DNA of 5,537 bases, from positions 1 through 5,537 of the forward strand of contig CABUTL010000110.1 in NCBI GenBank assembly GCA_902494375.1, written 5' to 3'. Made by a program: the position numbers and the translations under genes. The DNA is from an uncultured Collinsella sp. (GTDB lineage Bacteria; Actinomycetota; Coriobacteriia; Coriobacteriales; Coriobacteriaceae). The notes under the pieces are model-generated. The model did not search any database. It was given only the letters and a program-made list of their open reading frames with translations, and was not told the origin of the DNA. Below, piece after piece: positions 4,588 through 5,537 of this stretch (positions within the stretch are counted from its first letter, which is position 1; each line of letters opens with the position of its first letter).

Positions 4588-5537
4588 CTAATTCAAGTTG
4601 AGATGGACCAAAAGAGCTTCGCGATCGTTGGGAATGTTGTCTTCGATCACGGCGTCGAGGGCGGCGTTGAGTAGCTGGCCTAGCTCGGGTCCCGGTTTAA
4701 CGCCGGCACGGATCAAGTCGCCGCCGTTGATGGAGAGCATCTTGAGCGTATAGGGCTCCCCCGCCTTCAGCAGCTCATGCGCCATCGCGCGCATTTCCTC
4801 GATTGTCTCGACATAATAGAAGCACGACGGGGCCTTGCCGAGCGTATCAGCACGCTTAAGATCCATGAGCTCATCAATCAGGCGGGCTGTGTCGACGCCC
4901 TCACCAGAAAGCAAGCGCATCATATTGAGCAGGCAGGAGCGCTCGGGGCGCAGCGGCTTGTCATGGTATTTGATAAGCAGGCACACGTCGCGCACCAAGT
5001 CGTGCGAGAGTGCCAGGCGATCCATAATGACACGCGCTTTCTTGGCGCCGAGCTCGGGATGACCGTAGAAGTGTCCGCTGCCGGCGTGATCGACCGTAAA
5101 GCACTCGGGCTTGGAGACATCGTGCAAAAACGCCGCCCACATAAGGCTCGACGATGGCGCGACGCCGTCGCACAGCGCCAGCTCCCCTGCCACCGTCAAC
5201 ACGCGGGCGATATGCTCGTAGACGTTAAACGCATGATAGACACTTCGTTGATCAAACCCGCGAGCGGGCGCAAGCTCGGGCACGGCGGCGCAGATGAGCT
5301 CGGGGTAGCGCAGCATCGCGTCTCCCCCGTGGCCGGTCGAAAGAATGCCCTCGAGCTCAATACCCACACGCTCGCGCGCCACAGCATCGAGCAGCGGCGC
5401 GCACTCGGCAAGCGCACGCTTAGTCTCGGGCTCAATCATAAAGTCCAGGCGGCAGGCAAAGCGCACCGCACGCAGCATGCGCAGTGCATCCTCGTTAAAG
5501 CGACGCTTGGGATCGCCGACAGCACGAATCAGCTTGC
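4588..5537 (-). CDS. cca: CCA tRNA nucleotidyltransferase with HD domain, N-terminal part missing
   Basis: The enzyme adds or repairs the 3' CCA of tRNAs from CTP and ATP. The frame is open to the window edge; the ATG at 5478 is internal, because codons before it read IRAVGDPKRRFNEDALR, the start of the conserved class II nucleotidyltransferase motif that ends in MLRAVRFACRLDF. About 315 residues are visible; the N-terminal catalytic head with the metal-binding aspartates lies beyond base 5537. RERVGIELEGIL (54-65 of the fragment) belongs to the neck region. An HD phosphohydrolase domain follows: His101 and His108 (HAFNVYEHI), FLHDVSKP with His138-Asp139, YGHPELGAKKA with His159, and KYHD (189-192), so the metal-binding residues look intact. 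The HD motif reads HDVSK rather than the common HDIGK. The stop is TAG at 4590-4588. A poly(A) polymerase of the same superfamily is the main alternative, but the HD domain favours a CCA enzyme. The gene lies upstream of tRNA-Glu on the same strand. Confidence 0.92.
   Translation of the reverse strand, partial: KLIRAVGDPKRRFNEDALRMLRAVRFACRLDFMIEPETKRALAECAPLLDAVARERVGIELEGILSTGHGGDAMLRYPELICAAVPELAPARGFDQRSVYHAFNVYEHIARVLTVAGELALCDGVAPSSSLMWAAFLHDVSKPECFTVDHAGSGHFYGHPELGAKKARVIMDRLALSHDLVRDVCLLIKYHDKPLRPERSCLLNMMRLLSGEGVDTARLIDELMDLKRADTLGKAPSCFYYVETIEEMRAMAHELLKAGEPYTLKMLSINGGDLIRAGVKPGPELGQLLNAALDAVIEDNIPNDREALLVHLNLN

Noticed and set aside
4384..5537. A functional link between the CCA-adding enzyme gene and the adjacent tRNA-Glu
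   Set aside because: The tRNA already encodes its CCA end and has its own promoter and terminator, so the adjacency needs no special explanation.
1..5537. CRISPR arrays, transposases, phage genes, toxin-antitoxin or defence genes
   Set aside because: No regularly spaced repeats or coding sequences of these kinds were seen on either strand.

Overview
The window looks like a chromosomal segment from a moderately GC-rich anaerobe of the class Coriobacteriia, most likely Collinsella or a close relative. This is inference. It rests on high-GC, actinobacterial-looking coding sequence with short AT-rich intergenic gaps, a radical SAM enzyme, a cobalamin/iron-type ABC ATPase with the C-terminal extension seen in anaerobes, and gut-anaerobe-like gene content. 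No rRNA or other taxonomic marker is present.

Layout from left to right: the 3' end of an ABC-transporter ATPase gene (+, cut by the window edge); a 188-bp gap with a short repeat unit, an operator-like site and the promoter of the next gene; a complete radical SAM gene (+, 576-2009); a gap with two long hairpins; a TetR-family regulator (-, 2198-2809); a second operator-like site; a YbhN/LPG-synthase-type integral membrane protein (-, 2926-4233); a terminator, tRNA-Glu(CTC) and its promoter (-); and the 3' two-thirds or so of a CCA tRNA nucleotidyltransferase gene (-, cut by the right edge). No gap reaches 300 bp.

The most informative link is regulatory. A 22-bp block with identical outer halves and identical 8-bp spacing (TAATCTAC-N8-ATTATC) occurs just upstream of the TetR gene (2855-2876) and just upstream of the radical SAM gene (523-544). 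At the TetR gene it lies in a perfect 7-bp inverted repeat, and at both genes it overlaps the likely -10 region. The simplest reading is that the TetR protein represses itself and the convergently transcribed radical SAM enzyme, which would make them a regulator-target pair. The membrane protein lies immediately upstream of the regulator on the same strand with no obvious terminator between them, so it may belong to the same module, possibly in envelope lipid metabolism. That functional guess is weak.

The right part is housekeeping: a CCA-adding enzyme followed by a tRNA-Glu gene with a clear promoter and a clear intrinsic terminator. No CRISPR array, transposase, phage gene or recognisable new defence system was found.
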